NCBI GenBank assembly: GCA_964492715.1
Contig: CAZBLK010000005.1
Location: 1-64,000 of the forward strand
DNA length: 64,000 nucleotides
Reading direction: 5' to 3'
Source of the DNA: CAZBLK01 sp964492715
GTDB lineage: Bacteria > Bacillota > Clostridia > Lachnospirales > WRBF01
In this document: piece after piece, positions 1 to 8,540 of the stretch
Layout: each line of letters begins with the position of its first letter
How positions within the stretch are numbered: the stretch's first letter is position 1
Notes under the pieces: generated by a model
Database searches by the model: none
What the model was told of the DNA's origin: nothing
What the model saw: the letters and a program-made list of their open reading frames with translations, nothing else
Made by a program: the position numbers and the translations under genes

Positions 1-54
1 CATTGGCATTTGGTTAAATTGTTCAGTGTGATGGATTTACAAAACACGCCCTAG
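1..54. repeat. Right end of a family C palindromic repeat
   Basis: The bases up to 54 match the right terminus of the complete family C element at 29714-29879: a GGATTTAC...CGCCCTAG end. The left part would lie before the window. The repeat supplies the stop codon and last residues of the broken gene on the minus strand at 23-778. Confidence 0.55.
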
Positions 55-778
55 GTGTTGCGATAATTTTTTTGTCCAAATAATAATCACTAATAGTAAG
101 CGCATCATCATTAAATTCCAAAAATTCATCGACAAACTTATATGCGTCAATTTCTTTGACCTCGTGACTAACCGTAATAAATCTGTTAAATTTCACAGTA
201 TCTTCTTCTACGATTTCATAAGGTGTTAGCCCACGTTTAGCTAAAATTTCGTTTGTTTTTTGCGTTCTTAAATGTTCTTCTCTTTCTTCTCTTGCTTTTT
301 TGTTAAACCCTTGTAAAAATAAGGCTATTTCTTCTTTGTCAATGTCTTTTTTCACTTCTAATACAAGTAACTCTTTATGCAGATAAGACCAAATAGCCAT
401 GAACTCCTTTATATGGATTAATGAATGGGCAATATCAATACCCTTTTCATTATAGGGATAGAAAGTGTAACTATTTTCCCTATACTTTTTTTCAATTTTC
501 AAATTATCGTATACCAATTTTGCAGGCATATGAACAAAATCTTCATCGTTATCAAAATCATATGTATCAGGAAATAGATTCAAACCTTTATTAATTCCTG
601 GCTTTAATACGGCATATTTCTTCCCGTTTTCTTGAGTGTTGAATCTTTGTTCAATTTGAGATTTGTCAATTCTAAAATTTTTAAGCATACTAAAGGATAC
701 TAAATACGAATAAATATCATATACTTCACCACTGTTTATTCTTTTAATTATATCTTATTGATGCTTAGTGAATTTCAT
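23..778 (-). pseudogene. Broken hypothetical gene, in-frame stop near the 5' end
   Basis: The long open frame covers 23-688 (221 residues), but its ATG at 688 has no convincing ribosome binding site. The same frame continues upstream to an ATG at 778 preceded by a GGGGG tract, and is interrupted only by a TAA at 755-757. The upstream part reads MKFTKHQ, stop, DIIKRINSGEVYDIYSYLV. The 3' end is supplied by a palindromic repeat, so the last about ten residues (PRACFVNPSH) are not native. The gene therefore looks damaged at both ends. I do not recognise the family. The product is a charged soluble protein without signal peptide or membrane segment. Before the element at 1204 inserted, this gene lay downstream of ychF on the same strand. 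Confidence 0.6.
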
Positions 779-1203
779 CAGTATATCCCCCCACAAGCCG
801 TAATTATAACCCCAGATAATTATGATTAAATAATTATATTTTATCCCACAACCTGGTATGAGTCAACAAAACTTAAATACAAATAACAATTCCAACAACA
901 CAAATTTGCACCTATATTTAAAATATTAACACTATAGTGGTTTTTGTATAAAATAGTAACGAAAAATGCTAAGGTGTAAAAATAAGCAAGCAATACATTT
1001 CTTAGCTTAATGATGGGTTATATTACTGTTTTATCTGAAATCTACTATAAACGACAAGCAATGAAAAAGCTGAGAAATGCAGCCTTCATTTGAGTAGATT
1101 TTTCGGGTAGGGGTTCGGTAGGGGTTTTTGGTCAAAAAAAGGGGCTGCGGCAAAGTGCCACAACCCAAGTATTTACAAGGAAAAACGAGTGCCGGAAGTG
1201 TGC
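779..1203. other. AT-rich chromosomal intergenic region
   Basis: No convincing gene is seen here. The stretch holds the terminator at 1134-1166 and otherwise AT-rich sequence. Before integration of the element it was the region just downstream of ychF. Confidence 0.5.
1134..1166 (-). terminator. Likely original ychF terminator
   Basis: Read on the minus strand, a GGGTTGTGGCA / TGCCGCAGCCC stem (with wobble pairs) is followed by seven T. It lies about 40-70 bp beyond the left att repeat, which is where the terminator of ychF would have stood before the element inserted. Confidence 0.65.
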
Positions 1204-1222
1204 TACACATTAAACCTAAACA
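1204..1222. other. attL core repeat
   Basis: The 19 bases TACACATTAAACCTAAACA are identical to 15738-15756. This copy is outside any gene; the copy at the other end forms the ychF 3' end. Confidence 0.85.
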
Positions 1223-1335
1223 GACTAAGTTTATCCTGCTTTTATTTCCGTTTGTTACCACGTATTTCGTATTTATGCCACCTTTTCCGCCCACGTTTCC
1301 GCTCTGTATCTGTGTTTCCGTCTAATATCGTCCGT

Positions 1336-1356
1336 ATTGGGGTAAAGATTGGGGTA
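1336..1356 (+). promoter_or_regulatory. Left arm-type integrase sites (putative)
   Basis: Two direct copies of ATTGGGGTA start at 1336 and 1348, followed by a TTTCCG tail. The same pair, in the same orientation, lies near the right end at 15655 and 15666. Paired short direct repeats just inside both ends are what arm-type integrase binding sites look like. This function is inferred. Confidence 0.55.
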
Positions 1357-1367
1357 AAATTTCCGTA

Positions 1368-1400
1368 TTGACAAAGCAGAAAGCGTACAATATACTGTAC
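1368..1400 (+). promoter_or_regulatory. Promoter and operator of the toxin-antitoxin pair
   Basis: TTGACA at 1368-1373 and TATACT at 1391-1396 are separated by 17 bp. A near-perfect palindrome at 1385-1400 (GTAC arms, seven of eight pairs) overlaps the -10 box. This fits autorepression by the antitoxin, as is usual for RelB/Phd-type modules. Confidence 0.7.
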
Positions 1401-1418
1401 ATATAGGAGGCTGATTTT

Positions 1419-1667
1419 ATGACCAACACCAACGTAACTAATCTACGAAAAAATATATTTGAATACCTCAACTCTGCCATTGAGTTTAACGACATTATCA
1501 ACGTGAACACAAAAAAAGGTAACGCTATTATTATGAGCGAGGAAGAATATAATGGCTTAATTGAAACGCTTCACATCTCATCAGTCCCAGGGCTAAAGCA
1601 ACAGCTTTTGGATAGCTTGAATACGCCCCTTTCAGAATGTGTTCCCGAAGACGAGGTCGAATGGTGA
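1419..1667 (+). CDS. RelB/YefM-type antitoxin
   Basis: The 82-residue product begins with a short DNA-binding-like segment typical of Phd/YefM antitoxins (VTNLRKNIFEYLN) followed by the family pattern in which a residue run of the type GNAIIMSEEEYNGLIETL precedes an acidic tail. Such proteins neutralise a partner mRNA interferase and repress their own promoter. A GGAGG site lies 8 bp before the ATG. The stop overlaps the start of the next gene by one base (TGATG), so the pair is translationally coupled. The module probably stabilises the element in the host. Confidence 0.82.
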   Translation: MTNTNVTNLRKNIFEYLNSAIEFNDIINVNTKKGNAIIMSEEEYNGLIETLHISSVPGLKQQLLDSLNTPLSECVPEDEVEW

Positions 1668-1930
1668 TGTACAAGATATACTATGACAAAAAAGCTATCA
1701 AGGATATTCAGAAGCTGAAGGGTGCTAAGCTCGACAGCAAGGCAAAGCAGCTTATCGACGTCATTCGCAACAATCCGTACCAAAATCCACCGCCCTACGA
1801 GAAGCTTGTCGGTGATTTATCGGGTCTTTATTCACGGCGTATCAACATACAGCACCGTTTGGTTTATACCGTAAGCGAACAAGACAAAGCAGTTGTTATT
1901 CGGAGTATGTGGACTCATTACGAGTTTTAG
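1667..1930 (+). CDS. YoeB/Txe family toxin
   Basis: The 87-residue product fits the Txe/YoeB mRNA interferase family in length and pattern: MYKIYYDKKAIKDIQKLK at the N terminus, then KLVGDLSGLYSRRINIQHRLVY, and a C-terminal SMWTHYEF. Members bind the ribosome and cut mRNA at the A site; the RINxxHRLVY core and the C-terminal H-Y pair are the catalytic region. I placed the start at ATG 1667, which overlaps the antitoxin stop; ATG 1661 is an alternative two codons upstream. It is co-transcribed with the antitoxin. Confidence 0.87.
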   Translation: MYKIYYDKKAIKDIQKLKGAKLDSKAKQLIDVIRNNPYQNPPPYEKLVGDLSGLYSRRINIQHRLVYTVSEQDKAVVIRSMWTHYEF

Positions 1931-2003
1931 AATAGTCTTTACCACTTTACCCCATGTATGTTATTTAATTATTATTATATCAGACATTTCACGTACCTTC
2001 CAA

Positions 2004-2309
2004 GGGCAGGTTTCATAATTAATCGCAAAACTTCCGCAACCTTTAGCTAAGCTAACTGTTACGGAAGTTTTTTATTTACATATCGGTTAATCTCCGGGGG
2101 CAGGTACAGCTTTCGGGTTCAAATTTTGGCTATGCCGTAGCCTATGTAAACCTTTTGGCAACATCTTATGTAATCTCCGGGTGCAAGTCAAGGTTTCTAT
2201 CGACACTTTGCCGAGGCAGGCTGAAAATCTTTATGACACTTTTTTGGTGCAGGCGAAAAAAATCTTTTCACCATTTTATCGGGTGCAGGTTACCGAACCC
2301 ACTTGCACC
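2004..2309 (+). repeat. Iteron-like GGGTGCAGGT repeats
   Basis: Copies related to GGGTGCAGGT occur at about 2004 (GGGCAGGT), 2097 (GGGGCAGGT), 2179 (GGGTGCAAGT), 2246 (GGTGCAGG) and 2281 (GGGTGCAGGT), with an inverted ACTTGCACC at about 2301. Two copies share a longer TAATCTCCGGG lead. They sit upstream of replication-like genes and could be initiator binding sites. No gene is seen in 1931-2675. Confidence 0.45.
2028..2070 (+). terminator. Terminator of the toxin-antitoxin operon
   Basis: AACTTCCG and CGGAAGTT arms enclose a loop that contains a further small stem, followed by a run of T. Confidence 0.75.
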
Positions 2310-2340
2310 GAACCCTGTTTTTTGCTTGTTTCTGCCGTTT

Positions 2341-2424
2341 TCAAGCCTCGCAAGCCTTTTCCCTGCCTTGCCCTCTTTCGCTTATCTGTGAGCGTTCTTG
2401 TGCGTCTGTGGGGGAATTGGGCTT
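2341..2424. repeat. Left copy of an 80-bp intra-element duplication
   Basis: This segment is closely matched by 13826-13901 in the same orientation, including the shared runs CTGCCTTGCCCT, CTGTGAGC and GTGCGTCTGTGGGGG. Both copies lie upstream of a TATATACC-containing stretch and a gene start (2676 and 14192). Confidence 0.75.
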
Positions 2425-2471
2425 TCGGGTGTTGTTCGTTCTTGTTTGTCCGATTGCAGTTCCATCGTAAA

Positions 2472-2505
2472 GGTATATACCTATTTGACATAGATATACC
2501 TATTT
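2472..2505 (+). promoter_or_regulatory. TATATACC palindrome and 19-bp-spaced direct repeat
   Basis: A perfect palindrome GGTATATACC at 2472-2481 overlaps the first of two ATATACCTATTT repeats (2475 and 2494, 19 bp apart). A related TATAGGTC lies near 2573. The position upstream of the gene at 2676 suggests an operator or origin part. Confidence 0.5.
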
Positions 2506-2675
2506 TCACAAGTATAGTAAACAGAAAACTTGTTAATTCGAGAAAAAACTCATGTCGGTCAAATCGAATATGTATAGGTCAAACCACGTCGCTTGTGTTT
2601 TAACTACGTGTTTTTATATAACATTGTGACGTTCTCAAAGAGGATTGTCTTAAAAAATATTCTGGAGGTCATAAA

Positions 2676-4181
2676 ATGACACGTAAAAACACACCGGCAA
2701 CACAAAACGACAGAACAACCTTCACAAAGGCTTTGGAGGCAACATCAGCAGTAACGAAAGGCAAGGGAAACATAGCGTTTGGACGTATTGGCAACGAATG
2801 GCTTGCAGGAGCAAAAACCGATGAAGTATTGTGCATTGCGAAACACGGAGGTATTAACAGCAATATCGTTGGCGATATGTACTTTGAGCTTCCGCTTCGT
2901 GAAGCCATTGGGATTATTAGCGGACAGAGCAGTCAACTCAACCTGTACCTTGATTCTGACAAAGGCATCTTAGAAGCTCGAACTAACAACCAGTTAAAAG
3001 CAGGTAAGACCATATCTGCGGCAAATGCAACATCTATGGGGATTTACGGGCTTAGTCAGTCTGTAAATCATATAGGCGAGTATGGCATAAACGTGGAGAA
3101 TCTTCATTATAACAGCTTGCACCACGAAAACGAGGGAACAGGTACCGAATTGGCAACGCTTGGGAACTTCAAAGGCATATTTAATATACCTTTAGTTGAA
3201 TTTACACGTATTCCACAAGCGGAAAGGTTTTTAACCACCCTTAAAGATATGGCTGACTTTGGGAAAACACTATTTTTGGGGTCTGATGATTGGTACGCTT
3301 GCTATTCCGCTTTCGGAAATGTGCCAAGCACAGCAGATTCTTGTATGGGTTATGACCCTATATATCGCAAAAAATGTAAAGACGGTAGCTTACAACCCTT
3401 ATTTGACACTGCTTTCTCAATATCGTCAAGAACAGCTATTGTTATTCGTCAGGTGTTCGCAGAGCATAAGCATATCTATTTCAATCAACTTGACGGCGAT
3501 AAATTGGTTTTTAGGTGTCAGGGATTTTTACTCATAGTAAAAACAAGCGGATATGTAAAACGCCCAGAACAATCTACAGCTACATTTGGAATTGCAAGCA
3601 AAGCTTTCTGCACCTTGACAAGCCAATTTAACGCTATGGTTGAAAGCGTAGCTCGTATAGCTGTTTCAAAAAAGCATAAGGATATGGACGTAAAAATAGG
3701 TTTTGACGGCAAGACTCTCACATTTAACGCTATTACCGATAAGGCTTATGCGAAAACGATAAGTCTTCCGTGTACATTTGAAGACGAAGATGTAACCATT
3801 GACAGCAGTTTTGCCATAGCCGTAAAGCTTTCCGAGTTACGCACGTTAGTGCAGAGCTTCCAAAAAACAGTTATGATAGGCGAGATAGGGCAATACGCCT
3901 CATTGACCACAGACCAAAACAAATATACGCTACAGTTCATTGATTTTGACAGGAACGCCAAGGGCAAACAGAAGGTACTTGCGTCATACGTTGGTAAGCC
4001 TGCCGATATACCTCTTACTCAGTCCGATAATAAGCTCATTGCCGAAGCAGCCGTGCAACCGACAAAGTCGAAAACTGCCTATGACCCGAACACTTGCGTT
4101 GATGTTGATGCCGTAATGGACGAAATGGCAAAGTCCGTTCGAGAATCGGAAAATAGCGTTAGCCTTACTTGCAACGATTAG
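2676..4181 (+). CDS. Large element protein, possible sliding-clamp fold
   Basis: The 501-residue soluble protein follows a good GGAGG site. I do not recognise it as a named family. Residues about 310-440 read like a beta-sliding-clamp domain: a helix (ASKAFCTLTSQFNAMVESV), a strand pair with DGKTLTFNA, then a second helix (AIAVKLSELRTLVQSF) followed by strands YASLTTDQNKYTLQFI. The N-terminal 100 residues have a similar helix and strand alternation (residues 14-95). This is fold-level inference, not a sequence match. The next gene starts 10 bp downstream and encodes a Rep-like protein, which would fit a replication module. No catalytic motif or membrane segment is seen. Confidence 0.7.
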   Translation: MTRKNTPATQNDRTTFTKALEATSAVTKGKGNIAFGRIGNEWLAGAKTDEVLCIAKHGGINSNIVGDMYFELPLREAIGIISGQSSQLNLYLDSDKGILEARTNNQLKAGKTISAANATSMGIYGLSQSVNHIGEYGINVENLHYNSLHHENEGTGTELATLGNFKGIFNIPLVEFTRIPQAERFLTTLKDMADFGKTLFLGSDDWYACYSAFGNVPSTADSCMGYDPIYRKKCKDGSLQPLFDTAFSISSRTAIVIRQVFAEHKHIYFNQLDGDKLVFRCQGFLLIVKTSGYVKRPEQSTATFGIASKAFCTLTSQFNAMVESVARIAVSKKHKDMDVKIGFDGKTLTFNAITDKAYAKTISLPCTFEDEDVTIDSSFAIAVKLSELRTLVQSFQKTVMIGEIGQYASLTTDQNKYTLQFIDFDRNAKGKQKVLASYVGKPADIPLTQSDNKLIAEAAVQPTKSKTAYDPNTCVDVDAVMDEMAKSVRESENSVSLTCND

Positions 4182-4191
4182 GAGCAAGCCC

Positions 4192-4857
4192 ATGAAAAAA
4201 GAGCCTTATGTACGTATTTCCATTGACTTCATTCTTAACAGCCAAATTGAGGGTTGCACCAAAATGATGGTTATTGCAGAGTATGCTTATAATCGCATTG
4301 ACGACCCTCACGGCTATTCCAAGCGATTTCCCAACTGCTCACAGCTTGCCGAATCGCTTGACTTATGCTATCAGACGGTTTCGAGCAAGCGCAAGAGTGA
4401 TGTATACAAACAGCACAGCCCAAAATTTGGAAGTAAAGCTGTACGGCACAGCCCAAGCCTAAAAGTTCCGTACAAACTGATTACATCACCTTATGTCAGT
4501 TTGTATGAAAAGCTGACGTTACTTTGTATCATGGGACACCGTGCACAAGACGAGGACAACTTAACTATGGAGCAAATAGGCGAGGAATTAAGTATCAGCC
4601 GTATTTATGTCAACAAGCATATCGGCTCTCTGATTGGCAAGCAGTTACTTTCCAAACAGGTTTATCCAGCCGCCAACGCAGGACGCAGAGGGAATACCTA
4701 CAGCCTGTCCGCAGATTTACTAAATAGCCTTGCTTTGTTAGAGGCAAAGGATTTGTTACAAGCGTTCTCAAAAGCCAAAAAAATTAAAACTGTTTACACA
4801 TTATCAGGCGTTCAAGCACCTAAAATATTAAAATTGTTTACACATTTTCGCTTATAA
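4192..4857 (+). CDS. Tandem winged-helix protein, Rep-like
   Basis: The 221-residue protein shows two helix-turn-helix regions: about residues 5-75 (including NCSQLAESLDLCYQTVSSKR) and about 95-175 (including NLTMEQIGEELSISRIYVNK followed by a basic AGRRGNTYSL wing). Each resembles the HTH_36 or DnaD-like winged helix that decides between initiation and regulation in plasmid Rep proteins. It lies 10 bp after the clamp-like gene, so they form an operon. The C-terminal tail is encoded by sequence containing two copies of GTTTACACATT (about 4792 and 4838), which may be DNA sites or may mean the tail is recent. Replication initiation is inferred from architecture and position only. Confidence 0.65.
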   Translation: MKKEPYVRISIDFILNSQIEGCTKMMVIAEYAYNRIDDPHGYSKRFPNCSQLAESLDLCYQTVSSKRKSDVYKQHSPKFGSKAVRHSPSLKVPYKLITSPYVSLYEKLTLLCIMGHRAQDEDNLTMEQIGEELSISRIYVNKHIGSLIGKQLLSKQVYPAANAGRRGNTYSLSADLLNSLALLEAKDLLQAFSKAKKIKTVYTLSGVQAPKILKLFTHFRL

Positions 4858-5001
4858 CGCCTGTATGTGTGGGCTTTCACGTATTTTGTAACATGGTTTC
4901 CGCTTAACTTCTCTTTATATGCTAACATCATCAAAAAACAAGTTTCCCGAAAACAAGAACAGGTTTTTCAGGGGTAGGTAAAACGAGAGGAGTTGTTTAT
5001 A

Positions 5002-5586
5002 TTGAGGAGTTACCACGCCACATTAACGCTTAGCAACAGCGTTGTCAAGCCGACAGATACGAGGCTTTCGCTCAAAGACCTTGCGGTTATAGCTTGTATG
5101 CAATATTTGGACGCAACGCAAGAGCAAGTCGAACAGCACAAAAGCCTTATATCTCTTGAACGCAGGACGACAGGCAACGTCAAAAAATTGTCAGTTCTTA
5201 TGGACGGTATTACTGATGAGCTTTACGCTTCCTTAAAGAACAGGCGATTTACTGCTACATTTATATCGTACAGCTTAACAAGACTGATTGAATATGTAAA
5301 CTCACTGCCACAGGACAGCCAATGTATTTATCTTAGGCAACTGGAGGAAGCATATTATGCTAAAAAAGCGGCAGAGTATCAACCTGTTACGAAGCCCGAC
5401 ATTCCACAGACGGCATATTATCAACCGCAGTATCAAGCGGCATATCCGAATAATCCTTATACGGATAACCCATACGGAGTTGCCACTTATCAACAGCAAC
5501 CGCAACAGAGCCAGTACCAACCTCCACTCCAGTATTCACAACAGCCAGAGAAACAGCAATTCCGCAAACGGAACGTAGGAAACTAA
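5002..5586 (+). CDS. Hypothetical protein with Pro/Gln/Tyr-rich tail
   Basis: The first two-thirds of this 194-residue protein are helical and charged. The last about 65 residues are dominated by Q, P and Y, in repeats of the type YQPQYQAAYPNNPY, and end in a basic patch (FRKRNVGN). I chose the TTG at 5002 because GAGGAG lies 9 bp upstream; another TTG at 4993 sits too close to that site. No family is recognised. The low-complexity tail suggests a disordered interaction region. Confidence 0.6.
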   Translation: MRSYHATLTLSNSVVKPTDTRLSLKDLAVIACMQYLDATQEQVEQHKSLISLERRTTGNVKKLSVLMDGITDELYASLKNRRFTATFISYSLTRLIEYVNSLPQDSQCIYLRQLEEAYYAKKAAEYQPVTKPDIPQTAYYQPQYQAAYPNNPYTDNPYGVATYQQQPQQSQYQPPLQYSQQPEKQQFRKRNVGN

Positions 5587-6125
5587 CGCTACCTTGCTTG
5601 CCATTTTAGCAATACGCCACTGTATAAAATCTTGAAGAACTTCAGAACTCAAAGCACCTAAAGCACCTAAGGGACTTTAAGGACGGAGCAAGCACAGAAA
5701 GGCTATCTATCCATAGGAATCAAAGGATATTTCAGCAAATACTATCTATCCATTGATACCATAAGATACCATTATACTCCCATTTTAAGGCAAGCCGAGG
5801 CAACCTCTTAGGCTTGCCTTTTTTGTGACTTGCCATAAGCTATGCAACCTTTTTTTGTTGCCATTTCAGAAGTACGCCACCTCATTTTACTTATAGCTTT
5901 CTACTTATAACCGCTACCGACATAAAAGAGATAACATATGAAGCACGGAAGCATTACTCATAATACCTTACCCATACGACAGCCTCAAGACAACTAATGT
6001 AATCTTACCTACATGATACGAAACATTTAACAGGTAACATACAGCCCAAAACATTGTACCCACATCAGGTAGAAAGGCACTCTAATAATATGTAATTCCT
6101 CCCGAAAATTTCAGATTTTCCAGTC
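5587..6125. other. Non-coding stretch with direct repeats
   Basis: No gene is seen. A 23-bp imperfect direct repeat (TTGCCATTT...TACGCCAC) occurs at 5598-5620 and 5858-5880. A second short repeat, CTATCTATCCAT, occurs twice between 5702 and 5752. A terminator lies between the copies. Confidence 0.5.
5787..5825 (+). terminator. Rho-independent terminator
   Basis: AAGGCAAGCC and GGCTTGCCTT arms followed by T6, downstream of the gene at 5002-5586. Confidence 0.8.
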
Positions 6126-6154
6126 TTGACATTGCCTAACTGCGTGTCTAAAAT
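6126..6154 (+). promoter_or_regulatory. Promoter of the SLH protein gene
   Basis: TTGACA at 6126-6131 and TAAAAT at 6149-6154 with a 17-bp spacer. The leader to the ATG at 6247 is about 85 nt. Confidence 0.65.
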
Positions 6155-6246
6155 AATTGTATAATAACCTTGGTTTTCATAAAACCTTTTTGGGGAATAA
6201 TGACACTTATTCTATGGAAACTAAAATCCTAAGGAGGAATTACATC

Positions 6247-7584
6247 ATGCACTTAAAAAAGTTCATTACAGCTTTGCTATCAATCGGTTTATCCGTTGCT
6301 ATGGCACCCAGCGCATTTGCCAAAGATTTCAAGGACACAACGAAGCATTGGGCTAAGACCTACATCAGCACCATGTCCGACCAGAACATCATTACAGGCT
6401 ACGACGACGGCACTTTCAAGCCTGACAGCACTATCACAAACGCAGAGTTCCTTACAATGCTTGTTAAGTCCTATAATACTTTGTCGAGCGATTATGGTAT
6501 GCCAAGCACCACAGTACCGCATGAATGGCACTATCCATATATAACGAAGGCTACTCAAAAGGGGTTCATCACCATTCACCAGTATGACGGCAAGGAAAAC
6601 AAAAATATGACACGTGCCGACATGGCACTTGCAATATCAAACGCCCTTTCAGCTACTCCCACACCAACCGATACCAACGCCATACTCCAACGCTTCACCG
6701 ACTACAAAGCAATTAGCGAACTACAGCAACCCTACCGAGAAGCGATAGCAAAAGTAGCCTCCGTCTCAATCATCACAGGCGACCAAAACAAAAACTTCAA
6801 CCCGAAAAACACAGCAACACGAGCCGAAGCAGCAACAATGCTCACAAAATTCATGACCTACTACCCAACGCAACCGACGACTTTACCAGCAGACGACAAA
6901 GGCAAGATTTATGACTTCGACGTCACGAAGGTTTCTGAGTCCGACGTAGTCGCAGCCATCACCAAGCAAGTAGTCCTGATGCCAGGCGACACCGATATGA
7001 AGTGGACAATCGCCGAGGCAAACGCCAAATACACCGCTTATGACGAAAAGATAGTCGGCAAAGACGTTCTCTTTGCCCAAGCCAAAGGCTTCGCAGAAGC
7101 CCTCTATAACGTCAACTACCAAACAGTAGACGCCAACGAATGGTGGGGCAAAATCTACCCTTACTTCGACAACGATTGGCGTTCAGGCACCAGCAATTTA
7201 ACAGGACGCCAATATACCGACCGTCTCATTACCCTTGCGAAGGACCAAAAAATCAACATGACAGCCGTATTCGTAGCAGACGAATCTTGCGTATATACTC
7301 TCTCCGACAAAGTAGCATATCTTAATACCGCAGGTAAGCAGACAGAAAAAGACTACACACCATGGGCAGTTCGAGGTACCCTCTACTACAAATTCAACGA
7401 GCAACCACTCACAGGAACAGCAGGTGCACGTTTTTGGAAACCTTTGGTATCTTCAGGTATCGAACAGGCAGGCAAATGGTACAAAGTTGACTACGAATTA
7501 CGTTTCGGCGTTGGTCTTAAAAAGACTGCTCAAACCCACTTCAGCAAAGAGTTCATCTTAGGCACAGCCACCGAAGTTAAATAA
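6247..7584 (+). CDS. Secreted S-layer homology (SLH) domain protein
   Basis: A 445-residue protein with a signal peptide (residues 1-25, ending SAFA-KD) and three SLH modules in the first about 220 residues: DFKDTTKHWAKTYI...IITGYDDGTFKPDSTITNAE, a second centred on HEWHYPYI...NMTRADMA, and a third around ITGDQNKNFNPKNTATRAEA. SLH triplets bind pyruvylated cell-wall polymers. The remaining 220 residues are an unrecognised domain rich in W and Y. The start at ATG 6247 follows AAGGAGG. The gene stands alone with its own promoter and terminator inside the mobile element, so the element modifies the surface of its host; the outward function is unknown. Confidence 0.87.
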   Translation: MHLKKFITALLSIGLSVAMAPSAFAKDFKDTTKHWAKTYISTMSDQNIITGYDDGTFKPDSTITNAEFLTMLVKSYNTLSSDYGMPSTTVPHEWHYPYITKATQKGFITIHQYDGKENKNMTRADMALAISNALSATPTPTDTNAILQRFTDYKAISELQQPYREAIAKVASVSIITGDQNKNFNPKNTATRAEAATMLTKFMTYYPTQPTTLPADDKGKIYDFDVTKVSESDVVAAITKQVVLMPGDTDMKWTIAEANAKYTAYDEKIVGKDVLFAQAKGFAEALYNVNYQTVDANEWWGKIYPYFDNDWRSGTSNLTGRQYTDRLITLAKDQKINMTAVFVADESCVYTLSDKVAYLNTAGKQTEKDYTPWAVRGTLYYKFNEQPLTGTAGARFWKPLVSSGIEQAGKWYKVDYELRFGVGLKKTAQTHFSKEFILGTATEVK

Positions 7585-7603
7585 CCACCAACACAACAAC
7601 ACC

Positions 7604-7634
7604 AGCCCCTATACTCCCAATATAGGGGCTTTTA
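7604..7634 (+). terminator. Terminator after the SLH gene
   Basis: AGCCCCTATA / TATAGGGGCT stem with a TTTT tail. Confidence 0.85.
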
Positions 7635-7768
7635 CATGTCAGCACAAACAGGGTTTATCATTAAACAATTGTTATAAACAATAGCTGTTAACTACGTATA
7701 ATACATAATTGCCGTGATGTCTGCATTTTACACACTACCTCTGTTATAGTAATTTTCGGAGGTGTACA

Positions 7769-8179
7769 ATGAAAAAAGTTAAAAACAAACTTACCTATAT
7801 CGGTCAGAATATTCGTGACGCACGGACAAGCAAGGGCTTGAATATTGATGAATTGGCAGAGCATATTGATGTATCAGAATCTTTCTTAGGATTAGTCGAA
7901 CGAGGTAATTCAGGTATTAGCGTAGAAAATGTCATTAACATTGCGAAGGTCTTAAATATATCCACAGACGATATTCTTGTTAAAAAGCATGACACACAGG
8001 AAGAACCTATACAAGAGAAACACTCACAGAAAAAGCCTCCGAATAGGGATACGCTTATAGCATTGATTAACGGCAGCGACGACCTTGATGTCGATTACTT
8101 GCTAAACTTTTATAGGCTTTACAAGCTACACAACAAAAAGCAGAAGTTAAAATCCAAGGACGACGAGCGTTCCGAGTGA
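7769..8179 (+). CDS. XRE-family transcriptional regulator
   Basis: The 136-residue protein has an N-terminal helix-turn-helix of the Cro/C1 type at about residues 11-65 (IGQNIRDARTSKGLNIDELA then VSESFLGLVERG). The C-terminal part is a charged linker (EEPIQEKHSQKKPP) and a helical tail with no known domain. GGAGG lies 7 bp before the ATG. Standing alone between the SLH gene and the sigma operon, it may be the master regulator of the element, but no target is shown by the sequence. Confidence 0.85.
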   Translation: MKKVKNKLTYIGQNIRDARTSKGLNIDELAEHIDVSESFLGLVERGNSGISVENVINIAKVLNISTDDILVKKHDTQEEPIQEKHSQKKPPNRDTLIALINGSDDLDVDYLLNFYRLYKLHNKKQKLKSKDDERSE

Positions 8180-8236
8180 TGTTCGTTATGTTGTCACAAC
8201 ATCTGTCATTTCATCTGCCAGTTCATCTGCTATTTT

Positions 8237-8281
8237 AACAGGCACAACAACCGTCAGTTTAGAACGGTTATTGTGCCTGTT
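8237..8281. terminator. Bidirectional terminator
   Basis: A long stem, AACAGGCACAACAACCGT against its near complement, separates the plus-strand XRE gene from the minus-strand gene at 8289. Confidence 0.75.
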
Positions 8282-8288
8282 ATGATTA

Positions 8289-8486
8289 TTATGAGTTTAA
8301 TTCCTTCTTATATATAGGGCAGTTTTTACCGTCACATTTACACGCTTCGGGAACATTGCCCCACGTTCCAAAACCAGACCAACCGTTTTTATCGGTATAG
8401 TTAGGGTGATTTTTACTCGTGCAACCGTGGTATTCAGTACGAGTTGGATTATTGGCGTTATATCCTAAAAATACACATTTACCCAT
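8289..8486 (-). CDS. Small Cys-rich hypothetical protein
   Basis: The 65-residue product contains five cysteines (a CKCDGKNC cluster near the C terminus, plus C4 and C22), and a GWSGFGTWG stretch. AAAGGAG lies 7 bp before the ATG. The cysteine spacing suggests metal binding. I recognise no family. It is one of three Cys-rich small proteins on the minus strand of this element (see 10356 and 10997). Confidence 0.6.
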   Translation of the reverse strand: MGKCVFLGYNANNPTRTEYHGCTSKNHPNYTDKNGWSGFGTWGNVPEACKCDGKNCPIYKKELNS

Positions 8487-8540
8487 TTCACATTCTCCTT
8501 TGTTTTTATTATAGCTACGGTTACGGTATCCGGCTTACGT

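Noticed and set aside
1128..1371. Short plus-strand frames across attL
   Set aside because: They run through the terminator and att repeat and lack starts with ribosome binding sites.
2155..2603. Open frames on both strands between the toxin-antitoxin pair and the gene at 2676
   Set aside because: They have no ribosome binding site, overlap each other, and cover repeats shared with 13826-13901; the region looks regulatory.
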